A stretch of DNA of 64,000 bases from Rhodopseudomonas sp. (GTDB lineage: Bacteria; Pseudomonadota; Alphaproteobacteria; Rhizobiales; Xanthobacteraceae): assembly GCF_013377015.1 (NCBI RefSeq), contig NZ_JACABA010000001.1, positions 1,283,912 to 1,347,911 of the forward strand, read 5' to 3'. The first letter of the stretch is position 1. The number at the start of each line of letters is the position of its first letter. Made by a program: the position numbers and the translations under genes. This document shows positions 11,669 to 23,053 of the stretch, in pieces. The notes under the pieces were generated by a model. It saw only the letters and a list, made by a program, of their open reading frames with translations. It searched no databases and was not told the DNA's origin.

Positions 11669-11866
11669 GTCTTCGACCCGATGCAGCAAAACGCTGCCGC
11701 ACCGTGATAACCACAAATGTGTTCCCGGGGATTAAGACACATCATTAACGCTTGATTGCCCGCCCCTATCAAATGATACCGATCGCGAACCGCACGCGAC
11801 TCCGTGGAAAACAAATCCGCCGGAGGCAGCGCCTCCGGCGGATCGATTACTGTTTGCGGAGATGCT

Positions 11867-14167
11867 TTACGCCTTCATACCCGCCTTCACCGCTTCTGCT
11901 GTGATCGGCAGCGAGCGGACACGCGCGCCGCAGGCGTTGAAGATCGCATTGCCGAGTGCGGGCGCCACCACCGTGACCGCGGGCTCGCCGACGCCGGTTG
12001 CTTTTTCGCCATTGGCGATGACACTGACGGCCACTTCCGGCACCTGACTCATCCGCAGCGGATGGTAGCTGTCGAAGTTGGTCTGCTCGATGGCGCCATG
12101 CTTCAGCGTTGCCTTCTCGTACATCGCCAGCGAAAGCCCCCACAACGCCGCGCCCTCGACCTGGGCCCGGACGTTGTCCGGGTGAACCTGGGTGCCGATA
12201 TCGGTGGCCACGGTGAGCTTCTTCACCTTGACCTCGCCGTTCGACGCGACCGCGACATGTGCAACGCAGGCGGTCCAACTGGCGGTCGCCCGTTCCTGCG
12301 ACGAGACACAGGCGACGCCCATGCCTTCGCCCTTCGGCAGTTGCCTGGCGCCGTAGCCGGCCATACCCATCGCCGTCAGCAGGGTGTTGCGCAGACGCTG
12401 CGCGCCACCGTCCTGTTTGCCCTTGCCGTCCAGCAACGCGATCCGGAACTGCGCCGGATCCTGCCCGGCGGCGTGCGCGAGTTCATCGACCATGCTTTCG
12501 ACCGCCCAGAACGTCCAGCCCGGTGCGACCGACCGCAGCTGGCCGGACGGGGTGGCGTTCTGCGCCATCTCGTTGAGAATGGCGCGGACGCTGTGATTGG
12601 GCACGGAATAAAAGAAGTCCGCGCCGTTCACCGTGAACGCGTCGAGCGCGCCCTTCTTGTCGACCGACGGAGTCAGGAAGTCGGGGATGCCCCAGCGCTT
12701 GGTCGGCCACGCACTGACAACATCGTGCTGCATCGCGACGAGCTTACCGTCGCCATCGAGACCCGCCTTGATCTTCTGGAAGGTGAGCGGACGCGAGAAG
12801 TCCATCGTCATATCGTCTTCGCGCGAGTAGATCACCTTGACCGGTTTGCCGACCGCTTTCGCGGCCTGCACCGCCGGCACCATCATGTCGGCGTCGAGGC
12901 GTCGGCCGAAACCCCCGCCCAGCCAGGTTTGATGCATCACCACGAACTTCGGATCGACTCCGGCGGCGCCGGCCGCGATCGCGCCCGAACGTGTCGCGAA
13001 CTGGTTGCCGGAATAGAGATGCCAGATGTCGCCCTGCAATTGCGCCGTGGCGTTCATCGGCTCCAGCGGCGCGTGGATATTGATGCTGGTGGTGTACTCC
13101 GCCTCCAGCACCTTGGCGGCGGTCCCGAGGGCCGCGGCGGTGTCGCCATCCTTGACGAAGAACAGTCCAGACTCATCCAGCGCCTGCAATCGTTTCGCTT
13201 CAGCCAGCAGTGAATCGCTGGACAGTTCGGCGTTCGGGCCGCGATCGTAGCTGATCTTGAGCGCGCGTGCCGCCTTGCGGGCATTGGCATAGGTGTCGGC
13301 CACCGCCACCACCCATCCCGTCGTGGTCGCGGTCTTGTCGTCGAGGATGACGGCCTTGATGAAGCCCGGCACCTTCTTCGCCTCGCTGTCGTCGACCGAC
13401 TTGACGGTGGCGCCATAGCGCACCGGCGGGGTAACGGTCTTGCCGTACACCATGCCGGGCAGCATGGTGTCGATGCCGTATTTGGCGGAGCCGTTGGTCT
13501 TCGAGGGGATATCGAGCTGCGGCACCGAGACCCCGATCATGGTGTACTGGTCGGGCGTCTTCAGCTTGATCGCCTTCAGTTCGTCGGGCGTGAAAGTCTT
13601 GGTGATCTTGCCGCTCTTGACGATGTCGGCGAAGCTCATCGACTTCTTCGACTTCGGGTGCATGACCATGGAGTCACGAACCACCAGTTCGTCCTTGAAA
13701 TAGGGCGGCACGCCCATCGCCGCCACCGCGGCGTCGACCAATGCCATGCGTCCCGCGGCACCCGCACGGCTCATCGCATCGAAGTTCATCATCGTGCTCC
13801 AGCTGCCGCCGGTGATCTGCGCTCCGAGCACGGGGTCGTTGAACTTCGGATCGTTGGAGGCGAGCTGGACCCGCATGTCTTTCCAGCTGGCGCCGAGCTC
13901 TTCGCAGATGATCTGCGCCATGGTGGAGGCGATGTGCTGGCCCATGTCGGCCTTGCCGCAGGTCACCGTGACGAGGCCATCCGGTCCGATCGAGTACCAG
14001 ACGCTGGGATCGAAACTGGCGGGCGCGGCGAGCGCCTGATCGGCCCCCAGCAGTCCGGGAACGCCGGAATAGCCGAGTGCGAGCCCCGCAGCGGCGGTGC
14101 CGACCAGGAACGAGCGGCGGCTGAGATCGGCGGGTTCGGTCGAGGTGATTTTCACGTGCTTGTTCAT
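11867..14167 (-). CDS. Molybdopterin-binding large subunit, xanthine dehydrogenase/isoquinoline 1-oxidoreductase beta-type
   Basis: Tat-like signal [28 protein letters not shown] and [19 protein letters not shown]; 4-bp ATGA overlap with the upstream gene. Confidence 0.92.
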   Translation of the reverse strand: MNKHVKITSTEPADLSRRSFLVGTAAAGLALGYSGVPGLLGADQALAAPASFDPSVWYSIGPDGLVTVTCGKADMGQHIASTMAQIICEELGASWKDMRVQLASNDPKFNDPVLGAQITGGSWSTMMNFDAMSRAGAAGRMALVDAAVAAMGVPPYFKDELVVRDSMVMHPKSKKSMSFADIVKSGKITKTFTPDELKAIKLKTPDQYTMIGVSVPQLDIPSKTNGSAKYGIDTMLPGMVYGKTVTPPVRYGATVKSVDDSEAKKVPGFIKAVILDDKTATTTGWVVAVADTYANARKAARALKISYDRGPNAELSSDSLLAEAKRLQALDESGLFFVKDGDTAAALGTAAKVLEAEYTTSINIHAPLEPMNATAQLQGDIWHLYSGNQFATRSGAIAAGAAGVDPKFVVMHQTWLGGGFGRRLDADMMVPAVQAAKAVGKPVKVIYSREDDMTMDFSRPLTFQKIKAGLDGDGKLVAMQHDVVSAWPTKRWGIPDFLTPSVDKKGALDAFTVNGADFFYSVPNHSVRAILNEMAQNATPSGQLRSVAPGWTFWAVESMVDELAHAAGQDPAQFRIALLDGKGKQDGGAQRLRNTLLTAMGMAGYGARQLPKGEGMGVACVSSQERATASWTACVAHVAVASNGEVKVKKLTVATDIGTQVHPDNVRAQVEGAALWGLSLAMYEKATLKHGAIEQTNFDSYHPLRMSQVPEVAVSVIANGEKATGVGEPAVTVVAPALGNAIFNACGARVRSLPITAEAVKAGMKA

Positions 14168-14655
14168 GTCGCCCTCCGCTCGGTGCCGGTGTTGGAAGCG
14201 GTCCGCATTTCGGAAGCCGCGCGCATGATCGCCTTCTGAATCCGCGAATAGGTCATGCAACGGCAGAGATTGCCGTCCATATGCGCCACCACTTCTTCCT
14301 TGGTGGGGTTGGGATTCTTGGCGAGCAACGAGGCCGCCTGCATGATCTGGCCGGACTGGCAGTAACCGCATTGCGGCACCTGCTCGGTGATCCACGCCTT
14401 CTGCAGCGGATGATCGCCCTTGGCGCTTAGGCCTTCGATGGTGGTGATCTTCTTGCCGGCGACATCGCCCAGTGCTGTCTGGCAAGACCGCACCGCCTCG
14501 CCATTGACGTGGACCGTGCAGGCACCGCACAGCCCGGCGCCGCAGCCGAACTTGGTGCCGGTCATCTGCAATTGCTCGCGGATGGCCCACAGTAGCGGCG
14601 TGTCGTTGTCCGCCTCGACGGACATGGTTTTCCCGTTGATGTTGAGTTTGAGCAT
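14164..14655 (-). CDS. (2Fe-2S)-binding small subunit of Mo-hydroxylase
   Basis: [21 protein letters not shown] and [12 protein letters not shown]...GNLCRCMTY clusters; ATG at 14655. Confidence 0.94.
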   Translation of the reverse strand: MLKLNINGKTMSVEADNDTPLLWAIREQLQMTGTKFGCGAGLCGACTVHVNGEAVRSCQTALGDVAGKKITTIEGLSAKGDHPLQKAWITEQVPQCGYCQSGQIMQAASLLAKNPNPTKEEVVAHMDGNLCRCMTYSRIQKAIMRAASEMRTASNTGTERRAT

Positions 14656-14987
14656 GTCTCTCCCCTGCCGGTGCATGAAGCCGCTTACGGCGGCTGTTCA
14701 CTCCTGGCTCATGGTCTGACACCCACCGGATCGGCGCCGACCTTGCCGCAAGAATGAGCGAGTTCCGATCCCGGGGCAATGCAAATTGGAATCGATAAAT
14801 ACAAAGTGAGGCGATTAGTAACGCCGCAAGTAGCAGATCAGCTTTGATTTGTGCGACGCGATAAATCGCGCGGGCAATCTCCAGATGTCGTCATGCACTG
14901 GCGAACAAGCTGCGAAGACTTGCATTTCCCATCCGGAGGGGGATCGGCTAGAATGCGATCGCAACGCCGCAGTCGGGATCTACCGCA

Positions 14988-15452
14988 ATGCCAGAACGCA
15001 ACCGCAACAAAATTGGCAGTGACGACGACCTGCGCAGCAGCGGCTCCGCGCCGCCGATGTGGCGGGGCATGGTTGGAGCGCCACGCAGGCTTCGCATCAC
15101 CAGGCGGCGCATCCATGCGGTCCTGGCCGGAATTGTCGCGGCGGCCACCGTCGCACCGGCGAGCGCGCAACAACCGGCACCGTTCAGCGGCGTCAAGGCG
15201 CCACCGTTCACCGCGACATTGTCGAACACTACGCCGCTCGCCTTCGGCATGGATGCGGAGGACGCCGCGCGCGCGCTCGGCATGCCGCTGCACTACATCA
15301 GCGGTCGGCCCGGCGATGAGATCTATCTGGTGTTCCGGCCGATCGGCGGCAGCGGATTTTTCAACCGGAGCGACCGGCTCTTTCTGCAATTCCGCCGCGG
15401 CCAGCTCGCCGGCTGGAAGGGCGACTGGGGCCGCAACTGGATGTGGCACTAA
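14988..15452 (+). CDS. Hypothetical protein, possible signal peptide
   Basis: Open frame with hydrophobic stretch IHAVLAGIVAAATVAPASAQQ; family not recognised. Confidence 0.5.
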   Translation: MPERNRNKIGSDDDLRSSGSAPPMWRGMVGAPRRLRITRRRIHAVLAGIVAAATVAPASAQQPAPFSGVKAPPFTATLSNTTPLAFGMDAEDAARALGMPLHYISGRPGDEIYLVFRPIGGSGFFNRSDRLFLQFRRGQLAGWKGDWGRNWMWH

Positions 15453-15504
15453 TTCGCGCCGGAACCATCACCCCCCAATCATGATCGCGCAACAAGGATG
15501 ACCC

Positions 15505-16179
15505 GTGGGACAACACATCACGCTGACGGTCTCTGACAATTTCAAGCTCGGCGCCTACCGCGCCGATCCCGCTGGCGCTGGGAGCGCCGCGGTGGTGGTG
15601 ATCCAGGAGATCTTCGGCGTCAATCACCACATCCGTGCGATCTGCGACCGGCTGGCGGCACATGGCTATGTGGCGATCGCGCCGGCAATCTTCGATCGCA
15701 TCGAGCCCGATTTTCAAAGCGGCTATTCGCCCGACGAAATCGCGGTCGCCCGCAAATTCGTCGCCAATCCGGATTGGCCGGCGATGTTGCGCGATACCCA
15801 GGCGGCTATCGACGCGGTGACGGATGTCGGGCCGGTGGGCATCATCGGATTTTGTCTCGGCGGCAGCGTCGCCTATGCGGCGGCGACCCAACTGACCGGA
15901 CTGCGGGCCGCGATCGGCTATTATGGCGGCGCCATCGTGCGTTTCGCCGACGACCGGCCAAGCGTGCCGACGCAACTGCATTTCGGCGAAAAGGATGCGG
16001 GGATTCCGCTTGCCGATGTCGAGACGATTCGCGGCAAACGGCCCGAGGTCGAGATCTTCATCTATCCCGGCGCACAGCACGGCTTCGGCTGCGACGAACG
16101 CGCCAGCTACGACAAGCCCAGCGCCGATCTGGCCTGGCAGCGCAGCCTGGCCTTCTTCGACCAGCATCTGAAAGTCTGA
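15505..16179 (+). CDS. Dienelactone hydrolase family protein
   Basis: GFCLGGSVAY nucleophile-elbow motif; HFGEKDAGIP; PGAQHGFGCD; GTG start. Confidence 0.92.
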   Translation: MGQHITLTVSDNFKLGAYRADPAGAGSAAVVVIQEIFGVNHHIRAICDRLAAHGYVAIAPAIFDRIEPDFQSGYSPDEIAVARKFVANPDWPAMLRDTQAAIDAVTDVGPVGIIGFCLGGSVAYAAATQLTGLRAAIGYYGGAIVRFADDRPSVPTQLHFGEKDAGIPLADVETIRGKRPEVEIFIYPGAQHGFGCDERASYDKPSADLAWQRSLAFFDQHLKV

Positions 16180-16214
16180 GTCAGAGTGCCCGCAACAACG
16201 CAATAAGTCGAAGT

Positions 16215-16322
16215 TCGTCATGGCGAGGAGCGCTTGCGACGGAGCAATCCGGTCTTCGTCCGAAACTTCGGGATTGCTTCGCTTTCGGTCGGCGCCTCGC
16301 GCCGACCTCAGCTCGCAATGAC
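16215..16322. repeat. REP-like nested palindromic element
   Basis: CGTCATGGCGAG (16215-16226)/CTCGCAATGACG (16311-16322), 11/12 complementary; GCAATCC/GGATTGC; GGTCGGCG-CCTCG-CGCCGACC (16286-16306). Confidence 0.7.
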
Positions 16323-16346
16323 GGTGTTCTCAGCGAAGAGTGACAA

Positions 16347-17087
16347 TCAGAACCAGCGTTCGCCGACCAGCACGGTATCGCCGGGGCTGAGCGGGGTGCC
16401 GAGCGGAACCACGGCGCGCACCGAGCCGGCGCCCTCGGGATGGGTCACGGTGACGCGGTCGCGCCGGGCACGCGGCGAGAACCCGCCGGCGATCGCCACC
16501 GCGCTCTCGACGCTCATATTCGGCACGTAGGGATATTGGCCGGGAGCGGCGACTTCGCCGAGAATGAAGAACGGCCGATAGGTCTCTATCTCGACCGCGA
16601 CCGAGGGATCGCGGATGAAGCCGTTGCGCAGCCGTCCGGTGATCTCGGAAGCGAGGCCGGCGGGGGTGCGGCCGCGCGCCGGAACGCCGCCGATCAGCGG
16701 CATGGTGATCGCGCCGCCGGCGCCGATCGTGTAGGTGTTGGTGAGCCCTTCCTGACCGTAGACCACGATCCGTAGTCGGTCGCCGGCGTCCAGCCGGTAT
16801 TCTGGATCATAGATCGGCACCACTTGCGGTGCGGCGGCGTAGACCACCGGGAGATCGCTGCGATACGATCGCGACATTCCGGAGCGAAGCGCGGCCAGGG
16901 CGCCGTCTGAATTTTGCGTCGGCGCGTAGGCCGGCTGCGGATAGCCGCCCTGGCCGTACGCCATCGAATCGAGATCGCTTTGGGGATTCATCATCGCGAC
17001 CGGCGCGGAGCGTCGCATACAGCCTGCCAGCGCCAGCGCGGCCAACACCGCAATCATCGACAATCGAAACGCGCGCAGCAACGACAC
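16347..17087 (-). CDS. Polysaccharide biosynthesis/export (Wza/ExoF-like) lipoprotein
   Basis: Lipobox-like ALAGCMRR; YDPEYRLDAGDRLRIVVYGQEGLTNTYTIGAGGAITMPLIGGV typical of Poly_export/SLBB; GTG start. Confidence 0.88.
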   Translation of the reverse strand: MSLLRAFRLSMIAVLAALALAGCMRRSAPVAMMNPQSDLDSMAYGQGGYPQPAYAPTQNSDGALAALRSGMSRSYRSDLPVVYAAAPQVVPIYDPEYRLDAGDRLRIVVYGQEGLTNTYTIGAGGAITMPLIGGVPARGRTPAGLASEITGRLRNGFIRDPSVAVEIETYRPFFILGEVAAPGQYPYVPNMSVESAVAIAGGFSPRARRDRVTVTHPEGAGSVRAVVPLGTPLSPGDTVLVGERWF

Positions 17088-17212
17088 CGGAGCTATCCCT
17101 CACAACGAGACAGCTCCGTTAATGCACCATTAGGGTTAATAAACCGTGAGTCCGAATGCGGCAGCCTGCTTCGAATCCGATCCGGTTTCGAAGCAGCCGA
17201 ACGCCTGCCGGA

Positions 17213-17869
17213 TCAGGCGCCGACGCCAGCGCCAATCGGACACGAAACGCCCGTGCCGCCGAGGCCGCAATATCCGGCGGGGTTCTTCGCCAGATATTGC
17301 TGATGATAGTCCTCGGCGAAGTAGAATTCGCGCGACGGCGCGATCTCGGTGGTGATCGTACCCAGGCCTTTCGCCGCCAGCGCCTTGCCATAGGCCGCGC
17401 TGGAGGCATCGGCGGCTTCGCGCTGCGCGTCACCGAAAGTGTAGATCGCCGAACGGTATTGCGTCCCGACGTCGTTGCCCTGGCGCATCCCCTGGGTCGG
17501 GTTGTGACTCTCCCAGAACGTCTTCAGCAACCGGTCGTAGGAGATCTTGCTGGGGTCGAACACCACCAGCACCACTTCGGTGTGGCCGGTTCGGCCGGAA
17601 CACACCTCCTCATAGGTCGGGTTCGGGGTGTGGCCGCCGGCGTAGCCGACCGCCGTGGTGTAAACGCCGTCGCCCAACTCCCAGAATTTGCGTTCGGCGC
17701 CCCAGAAGCAGCCGAGCCCGAACACCGCCTGTACGAACCCTTCGGGATAAGGCGGCTGGATCTGGTGGCCGTTGACGAAATGAGTTTTCGCGGTCGCGAT
17801 CGGCGTGGCGCGGCCCGGCAGCGCCTCGGCGGCACTGGGCAATGCGGTGGTCTTGCGCATGAAGAACAT
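17213..17869 (-). CDS. msrA: Peptide methionine sulfoxide reductase A
   Basis: [13 protein letters not shown] catalytic motif; [29 protein letters not shown]. Confidence 0.96.
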   Translation of the reverse strand: MFFMRKTTALPSAAEALPGRATPIATAKTHFVNGHQIQPPYPEGFVQAVFGLGCFWGAERKFWELGDGVYTTAVGYAGGHTPNPTYEEVCSGRTGHTEVVLVVFDPSKISYDRLLKTFWESHNPTQGMRQGNDVGTQYRSAIYTFGDAQREAADASSAAYGKALAAKGLGTITTEIAPSREFYFAEDYHQQYLAKNPAGYCGLGGTGVSCPIGAGVGA

Positions 17870-18048
17870 CAGATCCTCCCGGCGCGGACAGCAGCGATCC
17901 CGCGCATTGAATGTGGACCGAGCGCTCGCGGCCGCACCGAAGGTTCGGCAGCGAGCGCCCGGCTGAAACGTCGATATAGGGATTTACGCGCAAACCGTCA
18001 GGGTGTTACGGGCCATACCCCGAATCTGCCGCCGCTGCGGCGACCGGA

Positions 18049-18366
18049 TCAATCGCGCGCATATCCGATCAGCGGCTTGCGGGCCCGAAACAGCAGCATC
18101 AGCAGGATTCCGAGGACGCCGAGCACCGCAAAGGTTGGCTGGCCGAGCAGCAGTTTAACCGCATTGTTCCAAAGCCAAGGCGAGGCCCCCTCGACCATCA
18201 CCTTGAACGCCTCCTGGCTGGATTGATGGATATCGTTCCAGGACTCACCGAGCCGGGTCCAGCGCAAGCTATTGTCCGCCACCGACCGGGCACCGTCGTA
18301 GACCAGGAAGATGAACCCCCCGGTCAGCAGCAGCAGTCCGATCAGACGAAAGAAACCGCGGATCAT
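18049..18366 (-). CDS. Hypothetical small membrane protein
   Basis: 105 aa with two hydrophobic segments at the N and C termini. Confidence 0.65.
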   Translation of the reverse strand: MIRGFFRLIGLLLLTGGFIFLVYDGARSVADNSLRWTRLGESWNDIHQSSQEAFKVMVEGASPWLWNNAVKLLLGQPTFAVLGVLGILLMLLFRARKPLIGYARD

Positions 18367-18750
18367 GCGTCACCCCAATTTGCGTTACCGGCCCGCGCCC
18401 CGGGATTACCGGGGCGGCCGGCAAAATTCAACCTCGCCAGCAACTTATCGGGGCCCAGGCGATCGCGGCCCGGCCCCTAAGGGGGTTTCGAGGGCGTTGA
18501 CGCTGGAAACCGGGGGCTCTATAAGACGCGGAATGGCGGTGGGGCGATCCTGCCGCCGCTGTTCTTTTGGCGGCGTTGCGTTCTGAGCCGGTCATTCGAG
18601 ACCTGTTCGGCTCCAAGATCGGCACCAAGACCAGCTCTGAGAATAGCATTTTCAGGAACACCCGGAACACACCGGTCGCGACATTGAAGCGGCTGCCGTC
18701 AATCAGCCCGGTCCTCCGCGAGGGATGGCCGCTGTAGGATTTGAGAGAAC

Positions 18751-19017
18751 ATGGCCAATACCACTTCCGCCAAAAAAGCGACCCGCAAGATCGCCCGCCG
18801 CACCATCGTCAACAAGTCGCGCCGCACCCAGATGCGCGGCTCGGTGCGGACTGTCGAAGAGGCGATTGCCAGCGGCGACCGCGATGCCGCGCTCAAGGCA
18901 TTCGCCCTCGCCGAACCGGAACTGATGCAGGCCGCGCAGCGCAACATCATTCACAAGAACAGCGCGAGCCGAAAAGTTTCGCGGCTGTCACATCGGATTG
19001 CCAAGCTCGCGAAATAG
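18751..19017 (+). CDS. rpsT: 30S ribosomal protein S20
   Basis: [33 protein letters not shown] is S20. Confidence 0.97.
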   Translation: MANTTSAKKATRKIARRTIVNKSRRTQMRGSVRTVEEAIASGDRDAALKAFALAEPELMQAAQRNIIHKNSASRKVSRLSHRIAKLAK

Positions 19018-19041
19018 TTCTTCGCACCATAGCGACCACGC

Positions 19042-19068
19042 AAGCCCGGCAGTGCCGGGCTTTTCTTT
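19042..19068 (+). terminator. Rho-independent terminator of rpsT
   Basis: AAGCCCGGC-AGT-GCCGGGCTT followed by TTCTTTT. Confidence 0.9.
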
Positions 19069-20282
19069 TGTCGGGTGTTTTCATTTACCGCGCCGTCGGT
19101 TTCGTCAGGCGCCTTGGTGCACTCGTAGTGTTACGCGAAAGATCCGCCGCGTCGATCGCATTGCTGCGAGAAACATTCGCTCTGCCGTTTTTGCGCTGCG
19201 AAAGCTTTTTCTCCGGTCGAAAAAACCGCTGCGGCACAGCCCCGGGTTGACCGCGCTGCACGCGCGACGACGTTTCGAAAATGCAACTGCGCAGAATCCC
19301 CATGCGTCTCGTCCGCCGGGAGTTACCCTGTTCGAATGCTCAGGAAAAAACGCGCGCTGCGAACCACTTATTGGCATAGCGAGGATCAGCGCTTTGAAAA
19401 AGCGGACGCGCCAGACTCAAAAGTAAACGAATTATGAATTTATTTTGGGCAATCGCAACGAATGTCACACGCCACCGGCGTTTCGAATCTGCGCTTAGAT
19501 TCAAAACCTTGTCGTTTGTCACAAAAACCGTCGACGGATCTCGCGTCGGCCAAGCGCAAATCTGAGCAGCAGCTGCAAAATCAATTCCGTTGCGGGAAGC
19601 AAGGCGTCGTGTATTTCTTAGATCGTTCGCGACGCCTTCGGTTCTTCAGATCAGCGCGGTTTGAGAATCTCGGGCGGACATGCAGATCGGCGGCGGTATG
19701 CATGTTGGCGGCGCTTTCCAATCGATGGTCGGGTTGCAACTCATAGCAATATGAGGCGGGTCGTGCTGTGCCAAATTTCTCCAGTGGGCGTTCGCATCGC
19801 GAACGGTTCCGAGAAGAGGGATGGTATATGCGATCTGCAAACCGCATCGCGGAACGCGCGGCTGCAGGACGAAACGAACGGGCGACATTCTAGGTGTGAC
19901 GACCTGAGCAGTTTCGATGCAAGACGCGGGCACAATTATCGAACGGGTTTGACGGCAGCTTGGCGCGAATGATTGCGGCGGGCGGGGGAGGTTTTATGCG
20001 CGACGAAATCACGATTTCAATCGATCGAACCGGATTGCGGACAGAGTTGTTTTCTTACTCTTCGGCGTGTTCGCCACCTCCCGAGCGAGTTCCGGACCGA
20101 CTGTCGAATACGCGCTGACCAGCGAAAGCCATCCTCGAGGTACTGATCTGTTCGCGGCGTTTCGCCGAGCCGACGATCTTTGCCTGATGGGTTCGCCAAT
20201 GGTCTCGCCGCGGCATCGATCGCAAGACGATCCAGCTGCTCCGACAAGCCGGAAAATTACTCAGTCTGAAAAGTTACCGAAG

Positions 20283-21704
20283 ATGGCAAATATCGAACAG
20301 GATCGCTGGTCACGCGTGAAAGGCCGACTGCGCTCAAGCGTCGGAGAAGACGTCTATTCGAGCTGGTTCGCCCGGATGGATCTGGAGAGCGTGCAGCCCG
20401 AGAGCGTGCACCTTTCGGTGCCGACGCGCTTTCTGAAAAGCTGGATCCAGACGCATTACTCCGACAAGGTTCTGACCTGCTGGCAAGCCGAGATGCCGGA
20501 GGTCCATCGGATCGATCTGACCGTACGGACCGCGATGCGTTGCGCCGCGCCGGTCAAGGAGGCGCCAGCGCCCGTCGAGCAGCGCCGCGACGATGGCCGC
20601 CCCGCGCCGGAATTGCGCGCCACGGCGATCGCGCCGGTGTCAGCCAGTCATGACGCGCTCGGCGGTTCGCCGCTCGACCCGCGGCTGACCTTCGGCAGTT
20701 TCGTGATCGGCCGCTCCAACACGCTGGCGCACGCCGCGGCCCGACAGGTCGCCGAAGGCCGCCGCGGCGACGCGGTGATGTTTAACCCGCTTTACATCCA
20801 CGCCGGCGTCGGCCTCGGCAAGACCCATCTGCTGCAGGCGGTGACCTGGGCCGGCAATTCCGGCACCGAGCGCAAGGTGCTGTATCTGACCGCCGAGAAA
20901 TTCATGTACGGCTTCGTCGCCGCGCTGAAGACCCAGACCGCGCTTGCCTTCAAGGAAGCGCTGCGCGGCATCGACGTACTGGTGATCGACGATCTGCAGT
21001 TCCTGCAGGGCAAGACCACCCAGGCCGAATTCTGCCACACCCTGAATGCGCTGATCGACGCCGGTCGCCAGGTGGTGATCGCGGCGGATCGCCCGCCATC
21101 GGATCTCGAAAGCCTCGACGAGCGGGTGCGCTCGCGGCTGGCCGGCGGCCTGGTGGTCGAGATGGCCTCGCTCGGGGAAGAATTGCGGCTCGGAATCCTG
21201 AAATCACGGGTGCTGGCTGCGCGCGCGCATCACGCCAGTTTCGACGTCCCGGCGCCGGTGCTGGACTATCTCGCCCGCACCATCACCCATAATGGCCGCG
21301 ACCTCGAAGGTGCGATCAACCGCCTGTTGGCGCACTCAAAGCTGAACGCCCAGCCGGTGACGCTGGAAATGGCCGAACGCGAAGTGCGCGACCTGATCCG
21401 GCCGCAGGAGCCGAAGCGGATCAAGATCGAGGATATTCAGCGCGTCGTCGCCAGACAGTACAATGTCAGCCGCTCCGACCTGTTGTCGTCGCGCCGCACC
21501 GCCAATGTGGTGCGGCCACGGCAGGTGGCGATGTATTTGGCCAAGACTCTGACGCTGCGCTCATTGCCGGAAATCGGCCGCCGGTTCGGCGGCCGCGACC
21601 ACACCACGGTGCTGCACGCCGTACGCAAGATCGAGGCGCTGGTGGCCAAGGACGTGGCGCTATCCGACGAGGTGGAGCTGCTCAAGCGGCAACTCCAGGA
21701 ATAG
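20283..21704 (+). CDS. dnaA: Chromosomal replication initiator DnaA
   Basis: Walker [24 protein letters not shown]-terminal [19 protein letters not shown] at 20283 fits the DnaA N terminus better than 20067. Confidence 0.97.
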   Translation: MANIEQDRWSRVKGRLRSSVGEDVYSSWFARMDLESVQPESVHLSVPTRFLKSWIQTHYSDKVLTCWQAEMPEVHRIDLTVRTAMRCAAPVKEAPAPVEQRRDDGRPAPELRATAIAPVSASHDALGGSPLDPRLTFGSFVIGRSNTLAHAAARQVAEGRRGDAVMFNPLYIHAGVGLGKTHLLQAVTWAGNSGTERKVLYLTAEKFMYGFVAALKTQTALAFKEALRGIDVLVIDDLQFLQGKTTQAEFCHTLNALIDAGRQVVIAADRPPSDLESLDERVRSRLAGGLVVEMASLGEELRLGILKSRVLAARAHHASFDVPAPVLDYLARTITHNGRDLEGAINRLLAHSKLNAQPVTLEMAEREVRDLIRPQEPKRIKIEDIQRVVARQYNVSRSDLLSSRRTANVVRPRQVAMYLAKTLTLRSLPEIGRRFGGRDHTTVLHAVRKIEALVAKDVALSDEVELLKRQLQE

Positions 21705-21923
21705 CCTTGGACAGTTGCGCCGGACCGCGCCACCTCCGGCTAAAATGCGGGGAAATTCGCCTCTGGCCGGTGCGGCGCACTTGCGTCCGCCGGCCATCCA
21801 CGCCACCTTGCGAACCCCCGCGGGTTTGAGCAAAGTCCACGGGGCCTCAATCGCCGCGGCGCCGCTTCCGGCCGCCGGGCATTTCCATCCCATGATGTGG
21901 ATTCGGATCAGGCGGATTTTGCA

Positions 21924-23042
21924 ATGAAGGTCACCGTCGAACGCGCGCAACTCTTGAAGTCGCTGGGCCACGTTCATCGCGTGGTCGAGCGCCGCAACAC
22001 CATACCGATCCTCGGCAACGTTCTATTGCGCGCCGAGAATGCCCGGCTGTCGCTGAAGGCCACTGACCTCGACCTCGAGGTCACCGAGACGCTGCCGGCC
22101 GAAGTCGCGACCGGCGGCTCGACCACGGTGCCGGCGCATATGTTCTACGACATCGTCCGCAAACTGCCGGATGGCTCGCAGATCGTGCTGGAAGGCGACG
22201 GCGACCGCTCGGTGCTGGCGATCCGCGCCGGGCGCTCGCGCTTCACGCTGCAGACCCTGCCGGAGAACGATTTCCCCGATCTCGCCGCCGGCGAGATGAC
22301 GCACTCCTTCACGCTGGCGGCTGCCGACGTGAAACGGCTGATCGACCGCACCCAGTTCGCGATCTCCACCGAGGAGACCCGCTACTATTTGAACGGCATC
22401 TATCTGCACAGCGCCGGCAGCGCAAAGTCCGCGACGCTGCGCGCGGTCGCCACCGACGGCCATCGCCTGGCGCAGATCGATCTGCCGCTGCCGAAGGGCG
22501 CGGAGGGTATGCCCGGCGTGATCGTGCCGCGCAAGACCGTCGGCGAAGTGCAGCGGCTGATCGAGGATGCCGAGGCCGAAGTCGGGATCGAGCTGTCGGT
22601 CGGCAAGATCCGCTTCAGCATCGGCGACGTGGTGCTGACCTCGAAGCTGATCGACGGCACCTTCCCGGACTACGGCCGGGTGATCCCGCAGAACAACGAT
22701 AAGGAACTGATCGTCGACAAAAAGGATTTCGAGGCCGCGGTCGATCGCGTCTCGACGATCTCCAGCGAGCGCGGCCGCGCCGTGAAACTGGCATTGAGCC
22801 CGGGCAAGCTGGTGCTGTCGGTAACCAATCCGGATTCCGGCAGCGCCACCGAGGAGCTCGAAGTCGAATATGCCTCCGACGCGCTCGATATCGGCTTCAA
22901 CTCGCGCTACCTGTTGGACATCGCAGCTCAGATCGAGGGCGAAGTGGCGGTACTGAAACTAGCCGACCCCGGCTCGCCGACCCTGGTGCAGGACCGCGAC
23001 GCCAAGGGCGCGCTCTACGTGCTGATGCCGATGCGGGTGTAG
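21924..23042 (+). CDS. dnaN: DNA polymerase III beta sliding clamp
   Basis: MKVTVERAQLLKSLGHVHRVVERRNTIPILGNVLL; C-terminal YVLMPMRV. Confidence 0.98.
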   Translation: MKVTVERAQLLKSLGHVHRVVERRNTIPILGNVLLRAENARLSLKATDLDLEVTETLPAEVATGGSTTVPAHMFYDIVRKLPDGSQIVLEGDGDRSVLAIRAGRSRFTLQTLPENDFPDLAAGEMTHSFTLAAADVKRLIDRTQFAISTEETRYYLNGIYLHSAGSAKSATLRAVATDGHRLAQIDLPLPKGAEGMPGVIVPRKTVGEVQRLIEDAEAEVGIELSVGKIRFSIGDVVLTSKLIDGTFPDYGRVIPQNNDKELIVDKKDFEAAVDRVSTISSERGRAVKLALSPGKLVLSVTNPDSGSATEELEVEYASDALDIGFNSRYLLDIAAQIEGEVAVLKLADPGSPTLVQDRDAKGALYVLMPMRV

Positions 23043-23053
23043 GGCGTCTACAT

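Noticed and set aside
11804-13213. 469-aa plus-strand ORF opposite the Mo-hydroxylase large subunit
   Set aside because: The opposite frame has clear family motifs; this one has shadow-ORF composition.
19069-20282. Calling the rpsT-dnaA interval oriC
   Set aside because: No canonical TTATCCACA boxes seen, and oriC in alphaproteobacteria is often not next to dnaA; kept only as a regulatory-region finding.
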